A DNA stretch of 64,000 bases, from contig NC_081410.1 in the NCBI RefSeq assembly GCF_030272615.1, forward strand, positions 284,145,957-284,209,956, in the 5' to 3' direction. The notes below the pieces were generated by a model. That model ran no database searches. It was not told the DNA's origin and was given only the letters and a program-made list of their open reading frames with translations. Of this stretch, positions 47,042 through 58,525 are shown piece by piece. A program made the translations under genes and the position numbers. This DNA comes from Cryptomeria japonica. Its lineage: Eukaryota > Streptophyta > Pinopsida > Cupressales > Cupressaceae. Numbering within the stretch: position 1 is the first letter of the stretch; each line of letters opens with the position of its first letter.

Positions 47042-48784
47042 GACTTCAGAAGAAGAGATAGAAAGTCATGCTTAATAGCCGATGAGGAATCCAATGATGA
47101 TAAATAAGATGAAACTGATACAGAGGAAGTAGTTTATATGGCTATCAAAGATGGATCGGATGAAGAAAGGTATGAAGAAAAATCCCTAACATCTCACATA
47201 AATACTAATGATTCTTGGATCATAGATAGTGGATGCTCACATCACATGACAGGTGATAAACACAAGTTTGTTATGTTAGAAGATTATGATGGAGGTTATG
47301 TAATATTTGGTAATGATGCACCATGTCAAGTAAAAGGTAAAGGATCCATAACACTTCTTGATAATGCAAGATGCAATGATGTTTATTGGGTTGAAGGTTT
47401 GAAATATAATTTGTTGAGTGTAGCACAGCTAAACAACACAGGTTACCGAACAAAATTTTAGAAAGGAATTGTCAAAGTTCATGACAATAATGGAAAGTTA
47501 GCTGCTACCGGGACACAAACAAAAGGTAACACATTTCACCTTGACTCAACTCAGAATAAGTGTATGTATGCAAAGATAGATGATACTTGGTTATGGCATA
47601 AAAGGCTTTGTCATGTAAATTTTGATAATCTGATCAAAATAAGCAAGAAGAACCGAGTAAGAGGTCTATTGATTCTTGAAAAACTTGAGAATGCTATGTG
47701 CCAAGGATGCGAGATGGGTAAGATGACAAGATCAAGCTTTACAAGTAAGTCCTACACTTCTAAGGGAATTTTAGATCTTGTGCACACTGATCTTTGTGGT
47801 CCTATGAAAATTCAAAGTTATTATGGTGATAAATATTTCATATTATTTGTGGATGATTATTCAAGGATGATGTCAGTTATGTTTTTAAAAGAAAAATCAA
47901 AAGCTTTTCAAATGTTTAAATGGTACAAGGCAAGAGTTGAAAATGAAACAGAAAGACAATTGAAATGTCTTAGATTAGATAGAGGAGGAGAGTTCACATC
48001 TGATGAGTTCAACTTATACTGCAATAATCATGGTATAAAAAGACAAGTCTTTGCACTGAGAACTCCACAACAAAATGGAATAGCTAAGAGAAGAAATAGA
48101 TCTATTGTGGATTGTGCCAGAACCCTGATGATTGAAAAGAAAGTGCCACAAACATTTTGGAGAGAAGCAATAAGCACAGCAGTTTACACCCTGAACTGAG
48201 TACAACTGAAAAAAAGAACTTTGAAGACACCATATGAAATCTGGTATGACAAGAAACCTAATGTAAGTTACTTTAAAATCTTTGGAAGTAGATGCTATGT
48301 ACACAAAGATGATAGAAATGGCAAGTTTGATCAGAAAAGTGAAGAAGGAACATTTCTTGGTTATTTTTCTAGAAGTAAAGCATTTAAATGTCTGATCAAA
48401 TCATCTAACAAATTAGTAGAAAGTGCAAATGTGAAAATTGATGAATTTGCAGAAAGAAATGATGAAGGAAACTCCAAAGAACCAGAAGATTATGATGAAT
48501 TTGTCTATGTTCAATTGACAAGTCTTACCGAGAAAGTTACTAAAGGAAATGGAGATAATGTCCAGTTACCGAGTGATGAAGAAGATCATACAGAGCCTAC
48601 CGAGCCTGTATTAGCCAAGTATGTTAGAAGACATCATGCATCAAGTCAGATTATAGGAGATAAAGATGATCCAGTGATGATAAGGAACAAACTGAGACAA
48701 AACACATGTCTGATATCTGAATTTGAACCGAGGATAGTGAAAGAGGCATTTAACAATGAAAATTGGATAAATGCTATGACATAA
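47042..48784 (+). pseudogene. Element P1 protease and integrase
   Basis: Same frame as gag. The protease active site WIIDSGCSHHMTG has its Asp at about 47225. The integrase zinc region is WHKRLCHVN with CQGCEMGK (47590-47720). The core has HTDLCGPM and LRLDRGGEF. The site of the catalytic Glu reads QQNGIAKRRNRS where the family has VERKNR, so Glu appears changed to Lys. Stops lie at 47105, 47459, 48197 and 48782; those at 47459 and 48197 look like C-to-T changes. Confidence 0.85.
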
Positions 48785-50256
48785 GAGATTGATCAAATCA
48801 AGAAGAATGACACATGGACACTGGTCCCAAGATCGAAGGACAAAAATGTAATCGGTACAAAGTGGATTTTCAGAAACAAGCTGAATGAAAAAGGTGAGGG
48901 CATTCAAAATAAAGCAAGACTAGTTTGCAAAGGTTATGCCTAAGAAGTAGGAATTGATTATGGTGAGACTTTTGCACCTATGGCTAGACTTGAAGGAGTA
49001 AGAACATTGTTGGCATATGCTTCTTACAAGAATTTAAAGGTATATCAAATGGATGTCAAATCTACATTTCTGAATGGCATATTAGAAGAAGAATTTTTAT
49101 TGAACAACCTCAAGGATTTGTTGAAGACAAGATTAAAGATCGGGTATGTAAATTGAAGAAAGCTTTATATGGTCTGAAATAAGCACCTAGAGCATGGTAT
49201 GAAATATTGCACTCTTATTTAATCAAGATTGGTTTTATAAGAACAAGTGAAAACAACAATATGTACATGAAGAATGATGAGAATGGAATACTATTCTCAG
49301 CCATATTTGTTGATGATACTATATTTTGTGGAAATGACTCTCTATGCAAGAACTTTGGAAATGAAATGAGCAAAGAATTTGGGATGTCATTAATCGGTGA
49401 GATAAAGTATTTTATAGGTTTACAGATACTGCAAATGAAAAATGAGATTTTCATTACTCAATTCAAGTACATAAAGGAAATCTTGAAGAAATTTGGAATG
49501 GAGGATTCAAAACTAGTAAGTACTCCTATGACTACCAACTATAAATTATCAAAGAATGATGAATCTACATCTATTGATGAGACACTTTACCGATCCATGA
49601 TTGGAAAGCTACAATATGTTGTTTATAGTAGACCAGATATAGCACATGCAGTAGGTATAGTTGCAAGATTCTCTACAGATCCTAAGGAAACACACATAAC
49701 AACAATCAAGAGAATTTTTAGATACTTGAAAGGCACTGAGGATTATGGCTTAATATATTAGAAAGAAAATGACTTTGATTTAAAAATTTATACTGATGCT
49801 GATTGGGCAGGCAACATTGATGACATAAAAAGCACAAGTGGAGGAGCTTTCTTTTTAGGAGAAAGACTAGTGAGTTGGCTTAGCAAGAAACAAGGATGTG
49901 TTTCACAGTCAATAGTAGAAGCTGAATATGTTGCTGCAGCATTGAATTGTACCAACATAGCATGGATCAAACAATTGTTGGAAGGTATAAATGAGAAAGT
50001 TACCGAGCCTGTAACTATATTCTACAATACTAGTGCCATTAACATTTCAAAGAATCCTATTATGCACTCTAAGACAAAGCACATCTCTATCAAATATCAT
50101 TATCTTAGAGAAGAAGCTCAAGAGAAGAAAGTGGTGTTGGAGTATGTTAGCACAGAGGAACAAATAGTAGATATCTTCACCAAGCCACTGCCAAGGGACA
50201 CTTTTGAGTATCTCAGAAGTAAGTTAGGGGTCCTACCCCTATCTTCTACTCACTGA
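48785..50256 (+). pseudogene. Element P1 reverse transcriptase and RNase H
   Basis: Begins EIDQIKKNDTWTLVPRSKD. Palm motifs are VYQMDVKSTFLNG and FVDDTIFCGND. A 1-base loss at about 49091-49098 shifts the frame. TAA codons replace Gln in GYAQ (about 48941) and in LKQAPRAWY (about 49180), and a TAG near 49759 replaces Trp. RNase H has DADWAGNIDDIKSTSGG and the end KHISIKYHYL, then LPRDTFEYLRSKLGVLPL, with the final stop at 50254-50256. Confidence 0.87.
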
Positions 50257-50609
50257 CCAAGTTCGGTGAAAGCATCAATTCGATGACTCTACAGAATATC
50301 TTTTAGGAGTTGATGTTGATTTACACACTTTAGGATGTTTTCTAAAGGTGTACAAGAAACAATATAGGGAATGGGAATTGAAGACAAAATGCTCTGACCG
50401 AGACTAAGTTGACACATAACAGCAGGAAATCACTTCATATAGGAAGAAATTATGTTTTAGTTCTTTACTTTTTGGCATTGTTGTCAAAGGGGGAGAAGAC
50501 TGAAGAAAAGAGGAGAAGACTAATGATAGAGGAAGAGCATTTCAGAACAGCAATCCAAATCAATTAGGTCAAATCAATTGGTTTTGCCATCAATGCCAAA
50601 GGGGGAGAT
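50257..50609 (+). other. Element P1 3' untranslated region and polypurine tract
   Basis: Non-coding. Two tracts contain CAAAGGGGGAGA (about 50484 and 50598). The second stands directly before the 3' LTR and is the probable plus-strand primer. Confidence 0.7.
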
Positions 50610-52131
50610 TGTTGGCATTATAACAGACAAGGAGAGATTGTTGGCATTTCAATAAGGATATTGAGAAGGTTGTTGATGATTATGGATATAACTGATTAAG
50701 GATGTTTACTATCTTAATATTATTATTTTGTCATTAATGTCAAGAAATTGATTTTCTAATTCAGTATGATGTTGCCATATCTTGAGAAGTATGATATGAA
50801 GATTATAAAATTTCAGTAAAAGACAGAAAGAATGTGATGAATAAGGGGAGGAATAAGTTATTCGATGGGAAACTATTACTGAGTTAGACAATGATGAGAT
50901 CATGATGTTTAGATTGTTTTGATATCCTACATATGTTATTGATTGTAAGGTTAATACTATACTATGTTACCGAGCAAAGAACCTAGTCGGTAAACTCTAA
51001 GGAACCAAGTCGATAAACCCTAAGGTTATCGCTATCGGTTAATGAAGGCAGAATGTCTACCAAGTGAAGTTTAGTATTTACCGAGTTGCAATTGAGTAGT
51101 AACAGAATGCATTAAATGAATATAAGCATTATTTAATGTAGGAAGCTGATGAGCTGGAATTGATTAAATGATTAGTATGTCGTGCATGAAGTTTGTTAAA
51201 GAATCTATGGTAAAGGAAAATTGACAGGAAGATCTACAACTCAGATTGAACCACAATACCCTAGCACAAGTTCCAAGAAATGTATGCAAGTTCCAAGGTA
51301 GGGCAAAACATTTTCAGATCGAAGGATACATTGAACCTAGTTAAAGTTTGAAGATCTGATGGCTATGATTAATCATGGGAAATGTGATCAAGGAGATTAA
51401 GCGGTTGGAAAATTACTTATAGATAAGGAATTGTTGATAAATAATGTATGCAGGAAAGTGTATGCACAGGGATGCTACATACTGATTACCAAGCACTGAA
51501 GCTTGAAGACCTGTTTGAATAATAGAGTATAGAGCCCAGCAGATGGACAAGACAAATTTCTATGTCTAGATTGTAATGAGGAAATAAGAATCCACTTTAA
51601 CATTTTAGATGTGAAGTTGTAGATAGATTTTTATTACTGTTATTTTGTAAAGTGATAGAAAATCTCTTAACCGAGTGGACTTAACAGCCTTATTTGTAAA
51701 ACCCTCTAGCAAGGTGACATTCTGATTGAGTGTTTGAAATCCTTTAACAAGGTCACTTCAAACAAGGTGAAGATCCTAATAGATCTGAGAGAAATCCCTT
51801 AACCGGGTCACATCTAGCAATGTGTTTGTAATCTTTAACAAGATTTGCTTTTAACTAAGCATACTGTAGAAGAGTATATTTCTTAGTGGGTCCGAAATCC
51901 CACAGTGGTTTTTCTGTATTTGGGTTTCCACGTTAAATCTGGTGTTATGAGTTTTATGATGTTTATATGCTTTTGAGTTTTCATGTTTAGCAGTTTTGGT
52001 TATATTACTTAAGTATATGTTACCGAGGTTGAATCTATTATTTTTATGGAAGATTAAGGTTGTATGATTCACCCCCCCTCTCATCTTATTAGCTTGGCAT
52101 CTATATTTAACTTTAAGTATCAGAGCTATCA
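50610..52131 (+). repeat. Element P1 3' LTR
   Basis: 1522 bp, starts TGTTGGCATTATAACAGACA and ends GAGCTATCA. Matches 44488-46011 throughout. Confidence 0.92.
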
Positions 52132-52136
52132 TCAGA

Positions 52137-53879
52137 CTTATCCCTTAAGAAAGTAACTCAAATCATCTTTGAATAGTCATCAATCAGCAACATGAAATGT
52201 CTATCTCCCTGCAATATTCTTACTCTAGAAGGACCACACAAATTAGTATGCACAAGTTCCAATAATCCATTAGAACAATGTTGTTTTCTTCTAAAAGTAA
52301 ATCTTGTCTTCTTTCCTAATTGATATTGCTTGCATACTGGATTAGTAGGTTTCAACAACTTAGGAAGATCTCTCACTACTTGAGTAGAACTTATCTTAAC
52401 CATGCAATCAAAATTTACATGACACATCCTTCTATTCCATAACCAACTTTCATCAATTTGAGAAATTAAATAACTTTTACCAACATCATTCAAGTGAAAT
52501 ATATTACCTTTATTATTTGTACCGGATGCAATCTCAGTTCTAGAGATACTTAAGATCTTACATTTGCCATTATTGAATTAAAAATCATATGCCTTGTCAA
52601 CCATCTATCCAACACTTAAAATATTATAATTTAGACCTTCTACATACAAAACATCATCAGTATTATTCTTAACATCAAGAGAAATGGAACCTCTACCATG
52701 GATTATACTAGCTTTGTCATCACCAAATCTTACTACACCACCATCATACTTTTCCATACTCACAAAATTACTCTTATCACCTATCCTGTGATGAGAGAAT
52801 CCATTGTCAATAACCCATTCATCTTTCTCTTCAAATTTAGCAACCAAATATTTCTGCTCATTAATGCAGGTAGTAGAATCAGTAGGCACTATATCATCTT
52901 CCTTGATAGCAATAAACACCCATTCATCTCTCGAATTTCCCTTATCAAATTCATCTTCTGTCACACTTTCATTGGCAACATAATAACACTTCTTCTCATA
53001 TTTAGGCTTGTAAGTCTTCTTAGGAACTCTTTCTGGACACCTTGAGGCAAAATGTCTTATCTTATTGCAAGAAAAACATTTAAGAGGCAACTTCCCTTCA
53101 TACTTACTGATTTCTTTAGGCAATCTTCTGGCAATCAAGGCTTCAATATCCTCAAGCTCTCTTTCTTCTTCTTCAAGTTCTCTCATCTCCTTCTCATGTC
53201 TGTACTCCCTTGTAGAACTTTCTCTTGGATCATATTTGTGCTTCTCAGAAACAATAGCTTTGAATGCAGATTTTGACTTAGGAAGAGATTCACCAAATTC
53301 ACTCAACTCAAAGGCAACAAGCTTTCCAATCAACATGTCTCTAGTAATCTATCATAGTCTAGGTCTCCTCAATAGTAGTAGCCTTGTGTTTGTAAGAAGG
53401 AGGAAAGGATCTCAATGCTTTAGCTACAATCTCTAATTCTCCACCGACACATCTGATATTCAACACAATCTCGTTAACTTTCTACACAAAGGATGTAATA
53501 TTATCATCTTCACCCATTCTCAGCATCTCATACTTTTCGTTTAGGCTTTGCAACTTAGCAACTTTCACATCATTGTCATCTTCATACAAAGTTTCCAACT
53601 TCTTCCAGATCTCATGAGTAGTCTACAAGTCCATCACATTATTCATTTTAGAATCAATCATGGCACTCAGCAATTCTTCTTTAGCTCTAATATTGAATTC
53701 ATCTTCCTTTATCTCCTTTGAAGTTGTAGGAGATTTCGAAGGAACATTATACACATTTGTAGTAATCTTCCAGTAATCTTCACCAATGCATCTCAAGTGG
53801 CATTCCATCTGGTTTTTCCAAAGATGTAATTCATTCCATCAAATCTTAGACTATCCTTCTTATAAGCATAGGTTTCCAT
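52137..53879 (-). pseudogene. Element M gag, protease and integrase N-terminal half
   Basis: Minus strand. ATG at 53877-53879 opens METYAYKKDSLRFDGMNY, with a frameshift near 53810. The next open part (53623-53808) holds gag helices. In 52605-53336 there are an acidic coiled stretch (EMRELEEEERELEDIEALI), a knuckle CFSCNKIRHFASRC (Arg in place of Gly), and a protease site WVIDNGFSHHRIG (Asn in place of Ser). The integrase zinc region follows (52158-52493, WNRRMCHVNFDCMV and CKQYQLGK, the second Cys replaced by Tyr). It ends at RDKS beside P1. Confidence 0.85.
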
Positions 53880-53920
53880 CCTGGATCACCTCAAGTGATC
53901 AAGCTTCTTTCAAAGGATCT

Positions 53921-53935
53921 AGCTTTGATACCAAT
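53921..53935 (-). other. Element M primer-binding site
   Basis: Minus-strand ATTGGTATCAAAGCT between the LTR and gag, one change from the usual sequence. Confidence 0.75.
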
Positions 53936-55289
53936 TGTTGGAAACAAGGTATTAAACTAAGTGGGTGGGGGTGAATTAGTTTGCCCAAAAAAATTTCTCA
54001 ACTCAAACACAATTTTAGACCTGACAATCAACAGTGAAAGCATAAATGAATACCACAACAATAACACACATACCATCAAGATTTTTGATGTGGTAAACCT
54101 GGTCAAGGGAAAAACCATGGTGGGAATCTACCCACAATATGATGATACCCTATTATAAGTATATGAAATATTATAATAGGGAATGCACATGCATTCAAGA
54201 ACACTTCCTAGAGCTCACTACTCAAAATTCATAACAAGGAGGGCTACAACCCTTGGGAAGAAACTATCTTACAAAAACATTCAGATTACATCTGGAAGAT
54301 CATGAACTAATAAAATAGCATCTCCTTATGCATGGTTATAGTTCAGATTAATCACACAATCTGATCTTGTCTACCACACTTCTTCACACTTCCAAATGAT
54401 CAAAACATTTGTTTGTGCACTTATTCTATCACACACATTTAGATACACTCACAAATACATCTCTCATATGATTATTACATATATTTGTACAAACCATTAA
54501 CCTATATTTCAAGGTCAGCTCAACACACATCAGAAATTGCAAATCTATAACTATACACTCAACAATATTACATGTAGACTAAAACAATGTTAGTTAAGAC
54601 ATAATATGGACCTAAATCAACACCTTGAACAAGAAACACCTCTAGGAATTGTGCCTTGAATATTCACAATATGCTACAATCATCATGTCAGCCAAGAACA
54701 TGAAAAACACCACCAGATCAAATAAAATCATCAATAACACACACACCCATCAATGTGGACCATTAAAATGGATAGGGCATGATCTAAAAACATCCATAAG
54801 CATCATGAATTACCAGAACAACAATTGCAACATCACCACTTACTAGAATACTCATCATAATTATATCAAACTTCAAGAATATTAACTGAACTGACTGTCA
54901 CATTGAAAGATTCACTTGAGGACCTCCAAATCATGAACCATCTAAATTGAGAAAACATATGAAAGTCCCAAACACTCTTCAAAATTGGAAAACCAAGATA
55001 TTGCAATGTGGAGCAATGCAAAGCAAAATCCAGAAAACTGATCAGCACTAAGCAATAGAAAAACCAACCGCAATACCAGATCTCATAACTTGATCAAATA
55101 TCAATGCAAACCTCTAAAAATATAGCTAAATAAACTATAGATACTTATCTCAAAACCAAATATACAACAACTCATCTACAACACATTGGCCAAACCAACT
55201 TAATTAATCTGACTGCAACACTGAAACATATGAATATGTTAACATCATTGACAATACTTTATTCCAGCAAACTTCTCAATAATATCCAA
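53936..55289 (-). repeat. Element M 5' LTR, outer part missing
   Basis: Starts TGTTGGAAACAAGG and matches 31112-32427. Homology stops at about 55289. The last 250 bp of the LTR are not adjacent, so something inserted here or the end was deleted. Confidence 0.82.
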
Positions 55290-56318
55290 CATAAGAAAGC
55301 TCACTACTCCTAATTTGGACTTCTAGGCTAAGGTGAACAACCTTAGGCAAGATATAATGGACTTGCAAGCTGAGACAATCCCAAGGAAAGATATAGATAT
55401 GCACAAGCTAACAAAATGAATCATTGTCTTTTGGTAGGTACATAAGAGTGATGAATTGAAATGAACAAGTTTTCTTGAATAATCCTTGAAACTTTGATTC
55501 AAGCAACCAATATCATAGAAAAAACAACTCACACATTCCTTGCCTTAAAACTTTGTCACACAAAAATACATGATCATCAAATCTTGTTATAAATTTGTTT
55601 ACACTTCTACTTCCCCCATATACTTCCACAACACTCTCAATAAATTCACACATTTGTACATCTATATATATCACCTTTTTATCAAAAACCCTTTGTATCC
55701 ACTTAAGTTTCACCTTAGAGATTAAGCCTACAAACTCATTAGTCTGTCATGCAAATATAACTCAAGTGTCAACCAATGAAATAACATGACATGAAAAAGT
55801 AAATAAAAGATTATACCTTCATGATTTATGGCTCATTGTGTCCTAACCCCATTGTTCTTGGTTGCAGATGATTTTTCTCTCAGACAAGCACTAGTAGCTT
55901 CTAAGATGGAAAGTGTGGAATGGACTAGTAATTGATATGATATGCAAAGATAAACTATGATAATGATTTATTCTAAATTTTTCAAAAACAACTTTTAAAA
56001 TGCTAAGAAAATGAACTCATAGATGCAAAGATAAAGACTCCTGATTGACTGTAAGATTAGCTATTAGTTTCAAAAATGGCTTAGGAGACCTCTATTTATA
56101 ATTTTTTGAGTGCATAAGATTAGGTGGTAGAGATCAAAGGTCATGATTAAATCTTGCAATTTGGATGGCTATGAGCAAGATGTTAGGATGTGAGAGAGAA
56201 AGGTGGAAGATATTCCTCCTACACCTACAATATGGAGGAAAAGGTGGAAGGAGAAGCCAGGTGTTATTCATCTCACCTTGAATGAGAAGAAGACTTGAGA
56301 GAATATAGGATAGTTGGA
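55290..56318 (-). other. Probable part of a minus-strand gypsy LTR
   Basis: No coding frame. A minus-strand TATAAATAGAGG lies at 56089-56100, similar to the promoter region of G. Together with 58006-58507 it may form one LTR interrupted by element S. The left part (55290-55900) is unassigned. Confidence 0.4.
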
Positions 56319-56323
56319 GAATA

Positions 56324-57136
56324 TGTTAGGATTGATGATAGTCCCAAAGATACTGAGAGGGGGGTGAATCAGTATCTAACCGGTTGATAGAATATTTAAC
56401 CTTATTAAGTATTTTGCATTCCAAAATAGTGTACCAGTAAACAAGAATTAATACAGTAAATAGGAATAGTAAAGACAACATCGAAAGCACACCATAACAC
56501 AAGATGTCTAATGAGGAGACCCAGTGTGGGAAAAACCTCAGTGGTATTTGTAACCCACAATATTCACTCACTGGTGAATGAATGGATATTACTCACAAGA
56601 GGGGACTACACATGCAGGAGGGCCAACTGCCTAGAGCTCACTGCTCAATTATGAAAGGAAGTCTCATTGACTTACAAAATGGATTATGAAAATCCAATAT
56701 AATGTACTACTATAATTCAGCATCTGCTATGCCAGGTTCAGTACCAGTTTAAGCTCATACAATAACCATAAATCCTTATACAAAATCTGCCTTAATATTT
56801 GCTTATCACTTCTACCATCATATGTCCATCCATGACTATTATCCTCTATTACAAAATGATTTACAAGACCTCATACATATATGAGTCTGTTACAATATGC
56901 CATGTCGCCTTTATAAAAGATATTTACAATTAAATACAATAAACAAAACTTTATTCCTATCGGCTGGGATGTCAATGAACATTGTTGTCGCTGCCAGTGA
57001 AGTACCTGTTAGTGCCAATGCCTGCCGGTGGTTGTGCCTATCAGTTTCCACAATGTTGCAAGGTTGCCGGTAGGTTGCCATCAATGACAACACCTTCAAT
57101 CACCTTCAATTCTCATTGGAGTGTGCAATACCAACA
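56324..57136 (-). repeat. Element S LTR copy 1
   Basis: Starts TGTTAGGATTGATGATAGTC and ends GCAATACCAACA (813 bp). It is followed by a minus-strand polypurine tract (57137-57160, CCAAAGGGGGAGAT), so it is the 3' LTR of a minus-strand element. Flanking GAATA (56319-56323) and TAATA (58006-58010) may be the target duplication. Confidence 0.75.
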
Positions 57137-57494
57137 ATCTCCCCCTTTGGCATTGATGGCAACACTCATGAGAAAAATCCAAAAACTGTATCCAAAAATG
57201 AAGTCCAAAATTTTACCAAAAATATGTGCTCCCCCTAAGCAGTTGATCTCCTCTGGTAATCATTTTTCTCTGTCCTACTACTCCCCCTTTGACATCAATG
57301 ACAAAGGTTATCAAAATTGTCAAATGAGTGTAGTTTTCAACTTGAACTTTGTAACTAGTTGGTTACAATCTAGAATAAGTCTACTAAGACCAAATTCAAG
57401 CTCTGAATAAACCTATTACTGTCCTTCATAGCTGCCTAAGTTCTCTGAATTGTACCAATGAGATGATGCATTTTTTCTTCCGGTGTCTTTTGAT
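57137..57494 (-). other. Element S internal remnant
   Basis: About 360 bp with a polypurine tract and repeated CTCCCCCT words. No coding frame of note and no primer site. The interior has been almost wholly lost. Confidence 0.5.
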
Positions 57495-57924
57495 ATAAAG
57501 TTTTGTTTATTGTGTTTAATTGTAAATATCTTTTGTAAAGCCGGCATGGCATGTTGTAACAAACTCATATATGTATGAGGTCTTGTAAATCATTTTGTAA
57601 TAGAGGAGAATAGTGATGGATGGACATATGATGGTAGAAGTGATAAGCAAATATTACGGCAGATTTTGTATAAGGGTTTATGGTTATTGTATGAGCTTAA
57701 ATTAGTATTGAACCTAGCATAGCAGATGTTGAATTATAGAAGTACATTATATTAAATATTTATAATCCATTTTGTAAGTTAGTGAGACTTCCTTTTGTAA
57801 TTGAGTAGAGAGCTCTAGGCAATTGGCCTTCCTGCATGTGCAAGCCCCTCTTGTAAGTAATATCCATTCATTGGCCAATGAGTGAATATTGTGGGTCACA
57901 AATCCCATTAAGGTTTTTCCCACT
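57495..57924 (+). repeat. Element S LTR segment in inverted orientation
   Basis: Reverse complement of 56523-56954 along about 430 bp, with scattered differences. For example ATAAAGTTTTGTTTATTG at 57495 answers CAATAAACAAAACTTTAT at 56937. The two arms could pair as a hairpin with a 540-nt loop. Confidence 0.85.
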
Positions 57925-58005
57925 AGCAAAGGTTGTTGGTAGGTTGTCATCAATGACAACACCTTCAATCACCTTTAATTCTCATTGGAGTGTGCAATGC
58001 CAACA
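57925..58005 (-). repeat. Element S LTR end, direct copy
   Basis: GTTGGTAGGTTGTCATCAAT to GTGCAATGCCAACA repeats 57062-57136 in the same direction as LTR copy 1. It directly follows the inverted segment. Confidence 0.8.
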
Positions 58006-58507
58006 TAATATTTAGGGATAAGAGGACAAGTGGACTCAACTCCCTCCAAAGATGTAGGAAGGTCGAAGAAAATATAGGGAAGTTGAGGAATGTGTGTACG
58101 TACATATTATTTGAAGAATGAATTTGGATGTTGAAGATAATAATAATGCATATTAATATTAAAAATATTAATATCTTAGCCACATGATTGATGAGTTGGC
58201 AAAGAAGTGATGTCGAGATGAGGGTAAGTTGGAAAAGGAAGATTAAATAATTAAGAAATTATTTAATTGATGAGACTATAGGATAGTGGATAGAAGAATA
58301 ATTAAATATAAGATATATAATTAATTGATTAGAAGAAAAGATATATGAATTAATTAATAAAATGTTTTAATTAAATTGATTAATAGAAGAACATGAAATG
58401 AATTAAATGAATTAATCTTTTCAAATCAACTATTTAATAGAAGAATAATTATTAAATAAATATTAAATATTTATTTAATTTCTCATAGCCAATTTTATGT
58501 GTATACA
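58006..58507 (-). repeat. Gypsy LTR portion, minus strand
   Basis: Ends with the minus-strand LTR start TGTATACACATAAAATTGGC, like the LTRs of G (TGTATACACCTAAAAATGG), and is AT-rich with TTAATTAA words. The polypurine tract at 58508-58525 shows that this is a 3' LTR of a minus-strand element whose interior lies to the right. Confidence 0.7.
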
Positions 58508-58525
58508 TTTTGCTCCTCTTTGAAA
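58508..58525 (-). other. Gypsy polypurine tract, minus strand
   Basis: Minus-strand TTTCAAAGAGGAGCAAAA, one base different from the tract of G, directly next to the LTR. Confidence 0.7.

Larger units (their letters stand above)
44488..52131 (+). mobile_element. Copia element P1, full-length
   Basis: A 7644-bp plus-strand copia element. The 5' LTR is 44488-46011 and the 3' LTR 50610-52131, with a primer site at 46012, a polyprotein region at 46076-50256 and a polypurine tract before 50610. Target duplication is TTAGA (44483-44487) and TCAGA (52132-52136), one mismatch. Over the first 280 bp the LTRs differ at roughly 20 places by eye, so the insertion is old. Inserted in the integrase gene of M. 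P3 at 61058 belongs to the same family. Confidence 0.92.
31112..55289 (-). mobile_element. Copia element M, split by two later elements
   Basis: A minus-strand Ty1/copia element in pieces: 5' LTR 53936-55289 (its outer end missing), primer site 53921-53935, gag to first half of integrase 52137-53879, rest of integrase 43563-44482, reverse transcriptase and RNase H 32719-34217, polypurine tract and 3' LTR 31112-32678. The gaps are exactly filled by G (34223-43557) and P1 (44488-52131). At each site the M reading frame continues across the gap when one copy of the target duplication is removed. M is therefore older than both. Confidence 0.88.
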
